From contig CAZYAZ010000003.1 of NCBI GenBank assembly GCA_964646205.1, positions 1 to 64,000 of the forward strand: a DNA stretch of 64,000 nt. The letters are read 5' to 3'. Position numbers and translations under genes: made by a program. Source of the stretch: UBA8437 sp964646205 (GTDB taxonomy: Bacteria; Planctomycetota; Planctomycetia; Planctomycetales; Planctomycetaceae). Below, piece by piece: positions 16,810-26,175 of this stretch. The notes under the pieces are model-generated. The model was not told the DNA's origin and did not search any database. It worked only from the letters and a program-made list of their open reading frames with translations. Numbering within the stretch: position 1 is the first letter of the stretch; every line of letters starts with the position of its first letter.

Positions 16810-18084
16810 ATGTTTGACACAATGTGCCACATGCGGTCCGGATCGCCCCAATTCACGGTCCTGTTGATCTTGCTCGCTGCCCCGTTGTCAGCGGCCGAAC
16901 CGGCAACGCCACCTCCAGCTCCGCCGGCCACGGTTGACTTCCAGTTCCGAGACGGTGACCGGGTCGTGTTGCTTGGAAACACCCTGGTCGAAAGGGCTCA
17001 GCGATACGGGCACCTGGAAACCGCAGTCGTCGCCCGACTGGGCGGCATCCGGTTGACATTCCGCAACCTCGGCTGGAGCGGCGACACGGTTCTGGCCGAA
17101 TCGCGAGGCATTTTTGACACCCCCGCCAAGGGCTATCAGAGGATGCTCGCCCACGTCGCCCGACTCAAGCCGACCGTCCTGGTGCTGGGCTACGGCAGCA
17201 ACGAATCGTTCACGGGAACCGATGGGGTTCGGGCGTTCCTGAAACAGTACGAGAAGCTGATTTCCGACCTGAAATCCCAGAGCGCCTCCGGGGTTCGTGT
17301 CGTCATTCTCTCGATCCCACCACAACAACGCCCGGGCCTCAGACGACTCAACACCACGGTCTCGGCCACCTCGAAATTCACCGCCCCGGATCTCGAAACT
17401 CCCGTTGCGAGGAACCAGCAGATCGGCCGTTACAACACCGCGTTGGCTCATTTCGCGCTCACACACGACCACGCCCACCTGGACCTCAACGCTCCGTTCC
17501 AGAAACTCGGAGACCGCTTCGCCGACTCCGACTTCACCGTCGATGGCAGGGCACTCAACTCGGCCGGCTACCAGGTGGTGACCGACGCTGTCATGGCCCA
17601 GCTGTTTCCGACTTCAACATTGTCCGTGGAATTGAAGCAGGGCCAGTCGCCTCGAGCGAGCGGGCCCCTGGCCGTCGCCGGTGTGTCGTACCAGCAGCAG
17701 CAACTCACGCTCTCGGCCCGGACCGGTTCATTTGTCCTCCGCGTGCACGGACTCCCCAGGGGGCGTCACTCGCTTCACATCGACCGGGATGATTACGGAG
17801 ACCACACCGCCGGGGAATTCGCCGCCGGAATCGTTCCAAGTTTCACACGTCTCCCGACCGGCCACACCGAACTCCGCCGGGCGGTGATTGCCAAGAACCG
17901 CCTCTACTTCCACCGCTGGCGTCCCCAGAACACCACCTACTTGTTTGGCTTCCGCAAGCACGAGCAGGGAAACAACGCCAAGGAAGTGGCCGAGTTCGAA
18001 AAACTGGTGGCGGCCCGGGAGGCGGAAATCAGCAAGCTGAAAACCAAGGTTTTGCACCGGATCACGATAACGCCGGCCAACTGA
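16810..18084 (+). CDS. Secreted SGNH/GDSL-fold protein with degenerate catalytic site
   Basis: 424 residues. A Sec signal (FTVLLILLAAPLSAAEP) ends near residue 30. The ATG at 16810 or the one at 16831 could start the protein. SGNH blocks are recognisable but altered. Block I reads LLGNTLVERAQ (Thr where the nucleophile Ser of GDS is expected), block II is LGWSGDTV, block III is LGYGSNESF, and block V reads VDGRALNSAGY, where the usual catalytic His (DGxHLNxxGY) is absent. Residues beyond about 250 form a beta-rich tail ending in a short coiled helix. The fold is likely kept and esterase chemistry lost, although an atypical nucleophile cannot be excluded. The heme-binding propeller gene follows after 24 nt, a pairing that suggests a joint periplasmic function. 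Confidence 0.85.
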   Translation: MFDTMCHMRSGSPQFTVLLILLAAPLSAAEPATPPPAPPATVDFQFRDGDRVVLLGNTLVERAQRYGHLETAVVARLGGIRLTFRNLGWSGDTVLAESRGIFDTPAKGYQRMLAHVARLKPTVLVLGYGSNESFTGTDGVRAFLKQYEKLISDLKSQSASGVRVVILSIPPQQRPGLRRLNTTVSATSKFTAPDLETPVARNQQIGRYNTALAHFALTHDHAHLDLNAPFQKLGDRFADSDFTVDGRALNSAGYQVVTDAVMAQLFPTSTLSVELKQGQSPRASGPLAVAGVSYQQQQLTLSARTGSFVLRVHGLPRGRHSLHIDRDDYGDHTAGEFAAGIVPSFTRLPTGHTELRRAVIAKNRLYFHRWRPQNTTYLFGFRKHEQGNNAKEVAEFEKLVAAREAEISKLKTKVLHRITITPAN

Positions 18085-18108
18085 AGGTCCCCAAGCGACA
18101 CCCACATC

Positions 18109-21100
18109 ATGCTCAACCCGATCCGTACTCTCCTGCCGCTGACACTGGTCCTGGTCACCGCGGTGCCGGCTATAGCCCAGCGAGGGCTCAAGAACATCCC
18201 GCCCCCCGACCCGGAGATTGAGAGGAAGTCGTTCCAGGTGGCGCCGGGATTCGAAGTGAATCTCTACGCGTCGGATCCCAAGATCGCCAAGCCGATCCAG
18301 ATGAATTTCGACGCCGCCGGTCGCCTGTGGATTGCCAGTTCCGAGACGTACCCGCAGATCAAACCCGGACAGAAGGCCAACGATCGGATCCTGGTGGTCG
18401 AGGACACCGACGGCGACGGCCGGGCAGAAAAGACGACCGTATTTGCCGATGGCCTACTGATCCCCACCGGTGTGGCTCCTGGTGACGGCGGCTGCTACGT
18501 GGCCAACTCGACCGAATTGCTGCACCTGGGCGATTCCAACGGCGACGGTCGGGCCGACACCTCTCGAGTTGTTCTCTCGGGATTCGGCACAGAGGACACC
18601 CACCACATCCTGCACACGCTCCGCTGGGGACCCGACGGGCGGCTTTACCTCAACCAGTCCATCTACATTCATAGCCACATCGAAACCCCCTGGGGCATCC
18701 GGCGGCTGAACGCCGGCGGCATCTGGCGGTTCCATCCCGAGACAATGCGGCTGGAGGTGCTCGCCCGTGGATGGGTCAACAGCTGGGGACACCACCACGA
18801 TCGCTTCGGGCAGTCGTTTGTGACTGACGGAGCCGGCGGCGAGGGGATCAATCACCTGGTTCCAGGCGCGGCGTACGTCACGGCCATTGGTGTGCCAAGA
18901 CGCCTGAGAGGACTCAATCCTGGCAGCCCGAAATACTGTGGGCTGGAGATTGTCAGTGGCAACCACCTGCCGGAGGACTGGCGAGGAGATCTCCTGACCA
19001 ATGACTTCCGGGCCAACCGGGTCTGCCGATTCAAAGTGACCGGGAGTGGTTCGAGCTACCAGGCCAAGTTGATGCCCGACGTCATCCGCACCAAGCACGT
19101 CGCCTTCCGCCCCATCGACATCAAGATGGGCCCCGACGGAGCAATCTACATCGCCGACTGGTACAACCCGATCATCCAGCATGGTGAGGTCGATTTCCGC
19201 GACCCCCGCCGCGATCACGTTCACGGCCGGATCTGGCGACTGACGGCCAAGGGACGACCGCTGGTCAAGCGACAGGACTTACCCAGGGCCTCGACCGCTC
19301 AACTGGTCAACAACCTCTCGGCGTCGGAACTCTGGATACGCCGCAACTCACGACGGGTCCTGCAGGAGCGACCCCGGGACACCCGGGCGCAAACTCTGCA
19401 AGCCCTGGCCAACCGCCTGGCAGAAATCGGCACCGCCGGCACCGCCCCGAAAGAATCGACCGCGCTGGAAATCCTCTGGACCTACCAGGCCCTGAACACA
19501 CCGGCGCCACAATTGCTCCAACGGCTGCTCTCGGCCAACGACCCCCGGGTCCGCGCTGCCGCGTGCCGCGTGGCTGCCTACTGGACTGAACTGGGCGGCG
19601 ACACCCTGGCTGCCAGGGTCCAGGACCCCCATCCGCGAGTCCGCCTCGAAGCCGTCCGCGCCATCGCCCGCCGTGGCCGCGACGTGCTGCCGCTGACGAT
19701 GGCGGCGCTGGCGATGGATCGCGACACTCCCCTGGAATACGCCTTGTGGCTGACAGCCTGGGAACAGCGAGGTGACTGGCTTGGAAAACTGAAGACGGGC
19801 AACCGGCAACTCCACGAGCGAATGGCCGATCCGGGTCGACTCTTCGTCTTCTCCAGCATCAAGGACCGGGCGGTGGTCCCCGCTGTTCTGGATCTGCTGG
19901 GCCGCGGCCGGCTGTCTGAAACCGACCGCAACCGCGCCGTGGCACTACTGGCTGACCTGGGCGGACCTGGCCAACTCCGGATCGCCCTCGACATGGCACT
20001 CAACGACGCGACCCCCGCCGCACAGGCCGGGAACCTGCTCGACGCCCTCGCCAGGACTGCCCGGTCCCGTCGCGTCAAGCCGTCCGGCTCACTCGAAGGC
20101 ATCCAGTCCCTGTTTTCGTCCGACACGCCGGCAGTGCAATCGGCTGCCGTTCGATGTGCGGGCCTTTGGAAACTCGAAACACTCCGTCCCGCCCTGCAGA
20201 AACTTGCCTCCGAGCCCGGTTCATCCAGTGACCTTCGGGCCACGGCACTCGACAGCCTGTCATCCCTGGGCGGCGATGCCAGTCGTACACAACTGGCCAA
20301 ACTGGCCAGCCAACTCCCAACGCCCACGGCCCGACTCCAGGCGCTGGCCTCGCTGGTCACGGTGGACCCCGGTGGCGCGGCCGCCCTGCTGCCGACAGTC
20401 CTGGCCAAGTCCCCGGCAGAGGGCAACCCCGCTGGCGTCGTCGCCGCCTTTTTGGCTCGCAAGGACGGGCCGGGACTGCTCGAAAAATCCCTGGCCGGGA
20501 AGAAACTGGCTCCCGACCATGCCAAGCTCATCCTGCGGACAATCGATGGATCGGGTCGGAAATTGCCCGGGTTGGTGGCCGCGGCCCGGACCGCCGGGGG
20601 ATTGAAAACCGGCCCGACCAAGCTGTCCGCCCAGGAAATGAAAACCCTGGTCGCCGACGTCACCGGCCGGGGGGACCCCGGGCGGGGAGAATTGGTGTAC
20701 CGCCGTGAGAAACTGGGGTGCCTGGCCTGCCACGCGATCGGTGGAGCGGGAGGACGTGTCGGTCCCGACCTGGTCAGCCTGGGAGCCAGCGCGCCGCTGG
20801 ATTACATCGCCAACTCGCTGCTCGATCCCAACAGCAAGGTCAAGGAGAACTACCACTCGCTGGTCGTCGTCACCAAGCAGGGCAAGGTCGTCACCGGAAT
20901 CAAGCTCAGACAGACCGACAGCGACCTGGTGCTGCGAGACGCCAATGACCGCGAAATCGCCGTACCGCGAAAATCGATCGACGAACAGGTGGCAGGGTCC
21001 TCGCTGATGCCAACCGGGCTGATAGAAAATCTGACCCGTGGTGAATTGGTCGACCTGATCCGATTTCTTTCGGCACTGGGCAAACCGGGCCCCTACGCCG

Positions 21101-21546
21101 CCAGTCGCCGACCGACCGCCCGGCGGTGGCGAGTGCTGGCCGACACGCAACCGGCCCGGTTCCGGCTCCAGCGGACTCGTGATGGCCAGGCAGCTGCCGA
21201 TGATTCCGCCTTCACCTGGCAACCACGCTACGCCACCGTTGGTGGACGTCTGCCGCTGGTCGATCTGCCACGGCTGCAACTGCGAAAGCGGAGTGTGAGC
21301 GTGGTCCGCTGCGAGATCGAGGTCATTTCTTCGGGCAGACTGGCCATTTCCATCGGGGACAGCAGCGGACTGGCCGCCTGGATCGGCACCAGGCCGCTCG
21401 CCCTCGAACCGGTCACCACAACAACGCTGCCCACGGGCCGACACCGGCTGACCATTGTCGTGGATCGCGGCATCCGCAAGCAGCCCCTCAACCTATCCAT
21501 GGACGACTCAACCACCGCCAACGCAAGGTTTGTGACCGGGAAATAA
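18109..21546 (+). CDS. PVC-type heme-binding CxxCH propeller/HEAT protein, secreted
   Basis: 1145 residues. The Sec signal (LLPLTLVLVTAVPAIAQ) ends near residue 24. Residues 40-400 form the PVC-type membrane-bound-dehydrogenase/glucose-dehydrogenase-like six-bladed propeller (FQVAPGFEVNLYASDP, WGPDGRLYLNQS, MGPDGAIYIADWYNP). Residues 420-840 are HEAT-like alpha repeats. A cytochrome c module follows with a single CLACH heme motif near residue 872 and the planctomycete signature NSLLDPNSKVKENYHSLVV. A C-terminal beta domain of about 130 residues completes it. These proteins are thought to oxidise extracellular or periplasmic substrates and pass electrons through the c-type heme. The substrate is unknown. 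It is probably in one operon with the preceding SGNH-fold gene. Confidence 0.92.
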   Translation: MLNPIRTLLPLTLVLVTAVPAIAQRGLKNIPPPDPEIERKSFQVAPGFEVNLYASDPKIAKPIQMNFDAAGRLWIASSETYPQIKPGQKANDRILVVEDTDGDGRAEKTTVFADGLLIPTGVAPGDGGCYVANSTELLHLGDSNGDGRADTSRVVLSGFGTEDTHHILHTLRWGPDGRLYLNQSIYIHSHIETPWGIRRLNAGGIWRFHPETMRLEVLARGWVNSWGHHHDRFGQSFVTDGAGGEGINHLVPGAAYVTAIGVPRRLRGLNPGSPKYCGLEIVSGNHLPEDWRGDLLTNDFRANRVCRFKVTGSGSSYQAKLMPDVIRTKHVAFRPIDIKMGPDGAIYIADWYNPIIQHGEVDFRDPRRDHVHGRIWRLTAKGRPLVKRQDLPRASTAQLVNNLSASELWIRRNSRRVLQERPRDTRAQTLQALANRLAEIGTAGTAPKESTALEILWTYQALNTPAPQLLQRLLSANDPRVRAAACRVAAYWTELGGDTLAARVQDPHPRVRLEAVRAIARRGRDVLPLTMAALAMDRDTPLEYALWLTAWEQRGDWLGKLKTGNRQLHERMADPGRLFVFSSIKDRAVVPAVLDLLGRGRLSETDRNRAVALLADLGGPGQLRIALDMALNDATPAAQAGNLLDALARTARSRRVKPSGSLEGIQSLFSSDTPAVQSAAVRCAGLWKLETLRPALQKLASEPGSSSDLRATALDSLSSLGGDASRTQLAKLASQLPTPTARLQALASLVTVDPGGAAALLPTVLAKSPAEGNPAGVVAAFLARKDGPGLLEKSLAGKKLAPDHAKLILRTIDGSGRKLPGLVAAARTAGGLKTGPTKLSAQEMKTLVADVTGRGDPGRGELVYRREKLGCLACHAIGGAGGRVGPDLVSLGASAPLDYIANSLLDPNSKVKENYHSLVVVTKQGKVVTGIKLRQTDSDLVLRDANDREIAVPRKSIDEQVAGSSLMPTGLIENLTRGELVDLIRFLSALGKPGPYAASRRPTARRWRVLADTQPARFRLQRTRDGQAAADDSAFTWQPRYATVGGRLPLVDLPRLQLRKRSVSVVRCEIEVISSGRLAISIGDSSGLAAWIGTRPLALEPVTTTTLPTGRHRLTIVVDRGIRKQPLNLSMDDSTTANARFVTGK

Positions 21547-21560
21547 GACCCGTCACCAGT

Positions 21561-21845
21561 TCACGCTCCCCACACACCCAGGTACCAGTCCACCAACTCC
21601 TGGCCCATTTGTGACGAGTCGGCAAGCCATTCGATCGGGGCGTAGACCACATCGAAAACCGGCCACAATCCGGGCCAGCGTCCCATGCTCACCTGGTACA
21701 TCACCGGTCCGTAACTCGACGGGTACGCCAGCAGCAAGACCACCGACGAGATGATCACCAGGCCAAACGATCGGGGCGGACGTCGATCCGGATCGTCAAC
21801 TCCGGTCGGACGTGCCACAGATCGCTGTGCCGATTCCTGGTCCAT
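21561..21845 (-). CDS. Small single-pass membrane protein
   Basis: 94 residues, unrecognised. A hydrophilic Arg/Asp/Pro N-terminus of about 28 residues is followed by a transmembrane segment (FGLVIISSVVLLLAYPSSYG) and an aromatic C-terminal part rich in Trp, Tyr and Pro. Its ATG lies 3 nt after the stop of the upstream propeller gene, so it is probably co-translated. Similar small membrane proteins with a PVMYxVS-like stretch occur in planctomycetes, but I cannot assign a role. Confidence 0.65.
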   Translation of the reverse strand: MDQESAQRSVARPTGVDDPDRRPPRSFGLVIISSVVLLLAYPSSYGPVMYQVSMGRWPGLWPVFDVVYAPIEWLADSSQMGQELVDWYLGVWGA

Positions 21846-21848
21846 CGG

Positions 21849-22769
21849 CTACCGCTTTGGTTTGCCGGGAAGATGACGATGCACTGCCCCGTGCATCGTG
21901 TAGAACACAAAACGTGCCCCGTCGTGCACAAAAATGCCACTGGACTTGTTCTCTTTCCGAGGCCGCAACGGGTTGCCCGGGTACTTGGTCCACCGCTTCA
22001 GGTCGTCCGAAACGGCCAGCCCCGATGACCACAACGTCGGAGTCTCCTCGCCCTTGGCCGCCCCGTGGTACGACGCGTAGTAGCGGCCCTTGTACTTGAT
22101 CACCTGGTTGAGAGCCACGAGATCACGGTCGTAGAGCCCCGGCCCAGGCTTCAGCACGGGTTGATCACTGGTATTCGTCCAGATCCGTGTGTTCTTGGAA
22201 GTCGCCAACCAGATGCCCGCATCCCGTCGCTCGTAAAACAGGTACCAGGTACCGTTCTCGTAATACCCCGTTGGCGTACCGTACGGGCCATCCGGGATCT
22301 TCTTCCCATTGGTCAACCGCACATCGAGTGGGCCACAACGTGTCCAGCCGACACCGTCAATCGAAACCAGCAGATGGGACACGTCGTCGCGCCCCTCGGC
22401 GAACATGAAGTACACCGCCCCCTGCTTGACGACCATCATGTCCTCAACCCAGTGCGCCTTGTAGACCGGGTTCTGCTTGTGCCGCGCCCAGGTCACTCCG
22501 TCACGGCTGCTGGCATACCCGAGCATCTTCAGGCCCGGTCGCGTGCCGTCGTATCCGGTGAACCACATGCGCCAAACGGGCCCATCCTTCAGAACAAAAC
22601 CCCGTTCACGAATCTTCACGTCCCAGTGCCCCTCGCCTCGAGCCGAAAAGACCGGCCCCTGGCCCGAGGGCACAAATGAAGTCAACTCGTGGGGGAACAC
22701 CGGCTCATCGGCCAGTCCAACACCGGCAACCATCAGCACGCCCATCATCAAAACAAATCGCACGATCAT
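21849..22769 (-). CDS. Secreted five-bladed beta-propeller protein (GH43/GH130-like glycosidase fold)
   Basis: 306 residues from the ATG at 22769, which starts directly at a signal peptide (MIVRFVLMMGVLMVAGVGLA). A longer frame upstream adds a hydrophilic leader and is unlikely. The mature sequence shows repeated glycosidase-propeller strand motifs: DGPVWRMWFTGYDG, MLGYASSRDGVTWARH, NGTWYLFYERRD, GRYYASYHG and LAVSDDLKRWTKYPGNP. This is the pattern of GH43/GH32/GH130-type five-bladed propellers acting on plant or algal glycans. The catalytic acids were not assigned. It is followed by a small membrane protein gene. Confidence 0.8.
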   Translation of the reverse strand: MIVRFVLMMGVLMVAGVGLADEPVFPHELTSFVPSGQGPVFSARGEGHWDVKIRERGFVLKDGPVWRMWFTGYDGTRPGLKMLGYASSRDGVTWARHKQNPVYKAHWVEDMMVVKQGAVYFMFAEGRDDVSHLLVSIDGVGWTRCGPLDVRLTNGKKIPDGPYGTPTGYYENGTWYLFYERRDAGIWLATSKNTRIWTNTSDQPVLKPGPGLYDRDLVALNQVIKYKGRYYASYHGAAKGEETPTLWSSGLAVSDDLKRWTKYPGNPLRPRKENKSSGIFVHDGARFVFYTMHGAVHRHLPGKPKR

Positions 22770-22800
22770 CCCCCGTTTCAAGTGACTGGTTCCCGTAGCT

Positions 22801-22816
22801 GAATTCTTCGGAATTC
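22801..22816. other. GAATTC-TTCG-GAATTC hairpin in divergent promoter region
   Basis: Two GAATTC hexamers flank TTCG, giving on the plus strand a six-pair stem with a UUCG tetraloop. Further GGAATTC/GGATTCC copies lie at 22838-22856. It could be an operator cluster for the leftward propeller gene. Confidence 0.3.
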
Positions 22817-22871
22817 TGACGTCAACCGTGACCCAGCGGAATTCTACCGGATTCCACGATGTGTCTACCAA

Positions 22872-22901
22872 TTGACCGCCGTCGATCGGCGAAGCTACAA
22901 A
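22872..22901 (+). promoter_or_regulatory. Putative promoter of the PSD1/DUF1501 operon
   Basis: TTGACC (22872-22877), 18-bp spacer, TACAAA (22896-22901). The start would be near 22908, about 67 nt before the ATG at 22975. Confidence 0.6.
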
Positions 22902-22974
22902 GAAGCTTCGAGATGTCCGTTCCCTCGACCGTGTTGGAACTCACCCCATCCGTCAGGCCAAACCGGGACCGCTG

Positions 22975-25900
22975 ATGCTGCGATGGCGATCACTTCTGGT
23001 ACTGACCGCGGTGGGCATCCTGGCCGACTCGCCGACAACACTCCCGGCATCCCAACGATCCGGCGACGCGGTTGTCGACTACCAGAAACAGGTCAAAACC
23101 ATCTTCCGCCAGCACTGCTGGGCCTGCCACGGTGCGTTGAAACAGGAAGCCGGCCTGAGGCTCGACGCGTCCCAGTTGATTCGTAAGGGGGGTGACGACG
23201 GGCCGATCATCGTCGCCGGCCAACCGGACCAGAGCCTGTTGTGGCAAAAAGTCACCGCGAAGCTGCCCGACCGGATGCCTCCGGAAGGCAAACCGCTGAC
23301 CCGGCAGGAACTCACCATCCTCAAGACATGGATCTCCGGGGGCGCCAAGGCCCCCCGGACCGAGGAACCTCCCACCGATCCACTCACGCACTGGTCATTC
23401 ACCCCGATCCGCCGGCCGGCCATTCCAACCGAAAAACACGGGGATTGGGTCCGCAACCCCATCGACTCATTTGTGGCCGCACGTCACCGGGCAGCCAAAC
23501 TGGTGGCCCGCCCCCAGGCCGATCGTTCGGCACTCCTGAGACGGGTCGTCCTGGATCTCACCGGACTCCCACCCACTCGGCCCCAGTTGCATCGTTTTCT
23601 GACCGACTCCGCACCGGGTGCCTACCAACGCCTTGTCGAGCGACTTTTGCACAGTCCTTTATACGGGCAGCGGTGGGGACGACACTGGATGGATGTCTGG
23701 CGGTACAGCGATTGGTATGGACGTCGGGGAAGCAACGAGATCCGTTACAGCCAGCGGCACATCTGGCGCTGGCGCGACTGGATCATCGAATCGCTGAACG
23801 ACAACTCCGGTTACGACCGGATGCTCCACGAGATGCTGGCCGCAGACGAGATCGCTCCCGGCGACGACCGGACATTGCGGGCGACGGGGTTCCTCGGCCG
23901 CAACTGGTACAAGTTCGACCGCAACACCTGGCTCTTTGAAACCGTCGAACGCACCAGCCAGGGGTTGCTGGGGCTGACTTTCCGTTGTGCCCGGTGCCAC
24001 GACCACAAGTTCGACCCGGTGACCCAGGAGGAGTATTACCGGTTCCGGGCCTTCTTTGAGCCCCACGGTTTCCGCACCGAAGTCGTCACCGCCAACGTGA
24101 AAACTGAGATCGACAACAGGAAGTCGAAGGTCCTGACCGACGGGTTGCCACGTGTCTACGACGAGAAACTCGATGCCAAGACGTTCCTGTTCATCCGTGG
24201 CGACGACCGCAACCCCGACAAGAGCAAACCGCTGGCCCCGGGGGTTCCTGCCGCACTGGGTGGCAAAAGGTTCGACGCCCAACCAATCGCCCCGATCCAG
24301 CTTCCGCCAATCGCCTACGTCCCGATCCTCCGGCCAGCCGTGGCCGCTCAGCAACTCAAGATTGAGTCGGACAAGGTGGTAACGGCCAGCAAGTTGGTGA
24401 CTGATCTCGAGGCGACGATCCAGGCGACCTCGCACGAATTGTCCGAGGCCCGCAAGTCGCCTCGCCCCAACGACACCGGCAGCCGTCTGGCCTTCGCCGA
24501 CACCTTTGAATCATTTGACAAGACGGCCTGGAAAGTCGTTTCGGGCACCTGGGCTGTGCGAGACGGGATGCTGACCCAGACCGCCCTGTCGACCTTCGCC
24601 ACCCTGGTTTCAACCGCCGACCACCCCCGGAACTTCAAGGTCCGATTGAAGTACCGCACGCTGGCTCCCGGAAATCCGAGATCGATCGGNNNNNNNNNNN
24701 NNNNNNNNNNNNNNNNNNNNNNNNNNNNNNNNNNNNNNNNNNNNNNNNNNNNNNNNNNNNNNNNNNNNNNNNNNNNNNNNNNNNNNNNNCTGCCAATGGA
24801 ACGCCGCAACGGAAAGTTTGCCCTGTGGGCACACAAGGCCAATGTCGAGTTCGACGAGATCCAGATCCATGCCATCCGGCCGACGATCAAGGGCCTCGAA
24901 CAGTCGCTGGCCCAGGCTCGTCGCAACCTGCCTCTGAAACAGGCCGAGTTGGCACTGGCCCGGGCACGGACCGACTCGATGGCAACCCGGATAGCAGCCG
25001 AGCAGGCCCGACATGGACAGGCCTCCGCAGCCAAAAAGCGACTGGCGATGGCCGCCAGTCGTGCCGAACGTCACGTCGGCGTCGTCGACGCCCAACTGAA
25101 ACTCGCCCAGGCCCGTGGCACCAGTAAGCCCGACAACAAGATGATCGCCGCGGCCACCAGGGCGGTGGCCACTGCCATCACCGCCCGGGATGCCGCCGAT
25201 GGCCGCTACACCCGCTTCCCGGCCGCCTTCCCCACCTCCAGCACCGGACGTCGCACCGCGTTGGCCCGCTGGATGACCCGACGAGACAATCCCCGCACCG
25301 CACGGGTTGCGATCAACCAGATCTGGCTGCGGCACACCGGACAGCGTTTCGTCAACACCGTTGCCGACCTCGGACTTCGCAGCAAGCCCCGCGACTTTCC
25401 TGGCCTGATGGACTGGTTGTCCGCGGAGTTGATCGACAGCGGTTGGGACATGAAGCACATCCACCGCCTGATCGTCACCTCCGCGACCTACCGCATGACC
25501 ACCACCCCGGGCACGGCGAACGACTGGAGCAAGAATCAAGAGATCGATCCCGAGAATCGACTGCTGTGGCGGATGAATTCGCGACGGATGGAAGCCGAGG
25601 TGGTTCGAGACAGCCTGCTGGCAATCTCCGGGACACTCGACCCCGCCTTCAGTGGCCCCGACATCCCCGAGGCACAGGGACAGAGTTCGCCTCGACGCAG
25701 CCTCTACTTCCGCACCACCCCCGACAACAAGATGGTGATGCTCGAACTCTTCGACCTGGCCAACCCCAACGAGTGCTACGACCGCCAGGAGAGCGTGGTG
25801 CCACAACAAGCCCTGGTGATGACCAACAGCCCGCTGGCACTGGACCGGTCACGGCGGGTGGCTCGCCGACTCGCCACGCAGATCGCAACCCGGCTCGGCC

Positions 25901-26175
25901 CCACCACCGACACCAATCGCACCTCGGTCGTTTCCGACTTCATCACCGCCGCATTCGAATCGGTGCTCGGACGAGCACCCCGGCCCGAGGAACACGCGGC
26001 CTGCCGCGGCTTCCTGTCACGCAACGCCAAGCTGCTGGCCAACCCCAAGTCACTGGAGTCCTTTCCGGCCGGTGCGGGCTCGGTGACACCCCCGGCCACG
26101 GCCCCCTTCGACCGGGCACTGGAAAACCTGGTGCACGTGCTTTTCAGCCACAACGACTTTGTCACGATCCGGTAA
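22975..26175 (+). CDS. PSD1 and planctomycete cytochrome C domain-containing protein (DUF1549/DUF1553), interrupted by a scaffold gap
   Basis: 1066 codons counting the 100 N at 24690-24789. Order of parts: signal peptide; N-terminal planctomycete cytochrome module with CWACH near residue 49; DUF1549/PSCyt2 (residues about 160-370, with the second CARCHDHKFDP motif near residue 340); a LamG/DUF1080-like beta-sandwich (FADTFESFDKTAWKVVSGTW, near residue 505) broken by the gap; an Ala/Arg-rich coiled coil; and DUF1553/PSD1 (LARWMTRRDNPRTARVAIN to the C-terminus). Both sides of the gap are in the same frame only if the missing length is 1 modulo 3. The stop overlaps the DUF1501 start (TAATG), the classical planctomycete pair. 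Role: probably secreted multi-heme redox or carbohydrate-related; the function is not established. Confidence 0.93.
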   Translation: MLRWRSLLVLTAVGILADSPTTLPASQRSGDAVVDYQKQVKTIFRQHCWACHGALKQEAGLRLDASQLIRKGGDDGPIIVAGQPDQSLLWQKVTAKLPDRMPPEGKPLTRQELTILKTWISGGAKAPRTEEPPTDPLTHWSFTPIRRPAIPTEKHGDWVRNPIDSFVAARHRAAKLVARPQADRSALLRRVVLDLTGLPPTRPQLHRFLTDSAPGAYQRLVERLLHSPLYGQRWGRHWMDVWRYSDWYGRRGSNEIRYSQRHIWRWRDWIIESLNDNSGYDRMLHEMLAADEIAPGDDRTLRATGFLGRNWYKFDRNTWLFETVERTSQGLLGLTFRCARCHDHKFDPVTQEEYYRFRAFFEPHGFRTEVVTANVKTEIDNRKSKVLTDGLPRVYDEKLDAKTFLFIRGDDRNPDKSKPLAPGVPAALGGKRFDAQPIAPIQLPPIAYVPILRPAVAAQQLKIESDKVVTASKLVTDLEATIQATSHELSEARKSPRPNDTGSRLAFADTFESFDKTAWKVVSGTWAVRDGMLTQTALSTFATLVSTADHPRNFKVRLKYRTLAPGNPRSIXXXXXXXXXXXXXXXXXXXXXXXXXXXXXXXXXXLPMERRNGKFALWAHKANVEFDEIQIHAIRPTIKGLEQSLAQARRNLPLKQAELALARARTDSMATRIAAEQARHGQASAAKKRLAMAASRAERHVGVVDAQLKLAQARGTSKPDNKMIAAATRAVATAITARDAADGRYTRFPAAFPTSSTGRRTALARWMTRRDNPRTARVAINQIWLRHTGQRFVNTVADLGLRSKPRDFPGLMDWLSAELIDSGWDMKHIHRLIVTSATYRMTTTPGTANDWSKNQEIDPENRLLWRMNSRRMEAEVVRDSLLAISGTLDPAFSGPDIPEAQGQSSPRRSLYFRTTPDNKMVMLELFDLANPNECYDRQESVVPQQALVMTNSPLALDRSRRVARRLATQIATRLGPTTDTNRTSVVSDFITAAFESVLGRAPRPEEHAACRGFLSRNAKLLANPKSLESFPAGAGSVTPPATAPFDRALENLVHVLFSHNDFVTIR
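24690..24789. other. Assembly gap (100 N)
   Basis: Exactly 100 N, the usual placeholder length for a scaffold join of unknown size. It falls inside the beta-sandwich domain of the PSD1-type gene, so the true protein length is uncertain. Confidence 0.99.

Noticed and set aside
25443..26174. Upstream extension of the DUF1501 frame at 26175
   Set aside because: It lies inside the PSD1-type gene in another frame. The TAATG overlap gives the natural start.
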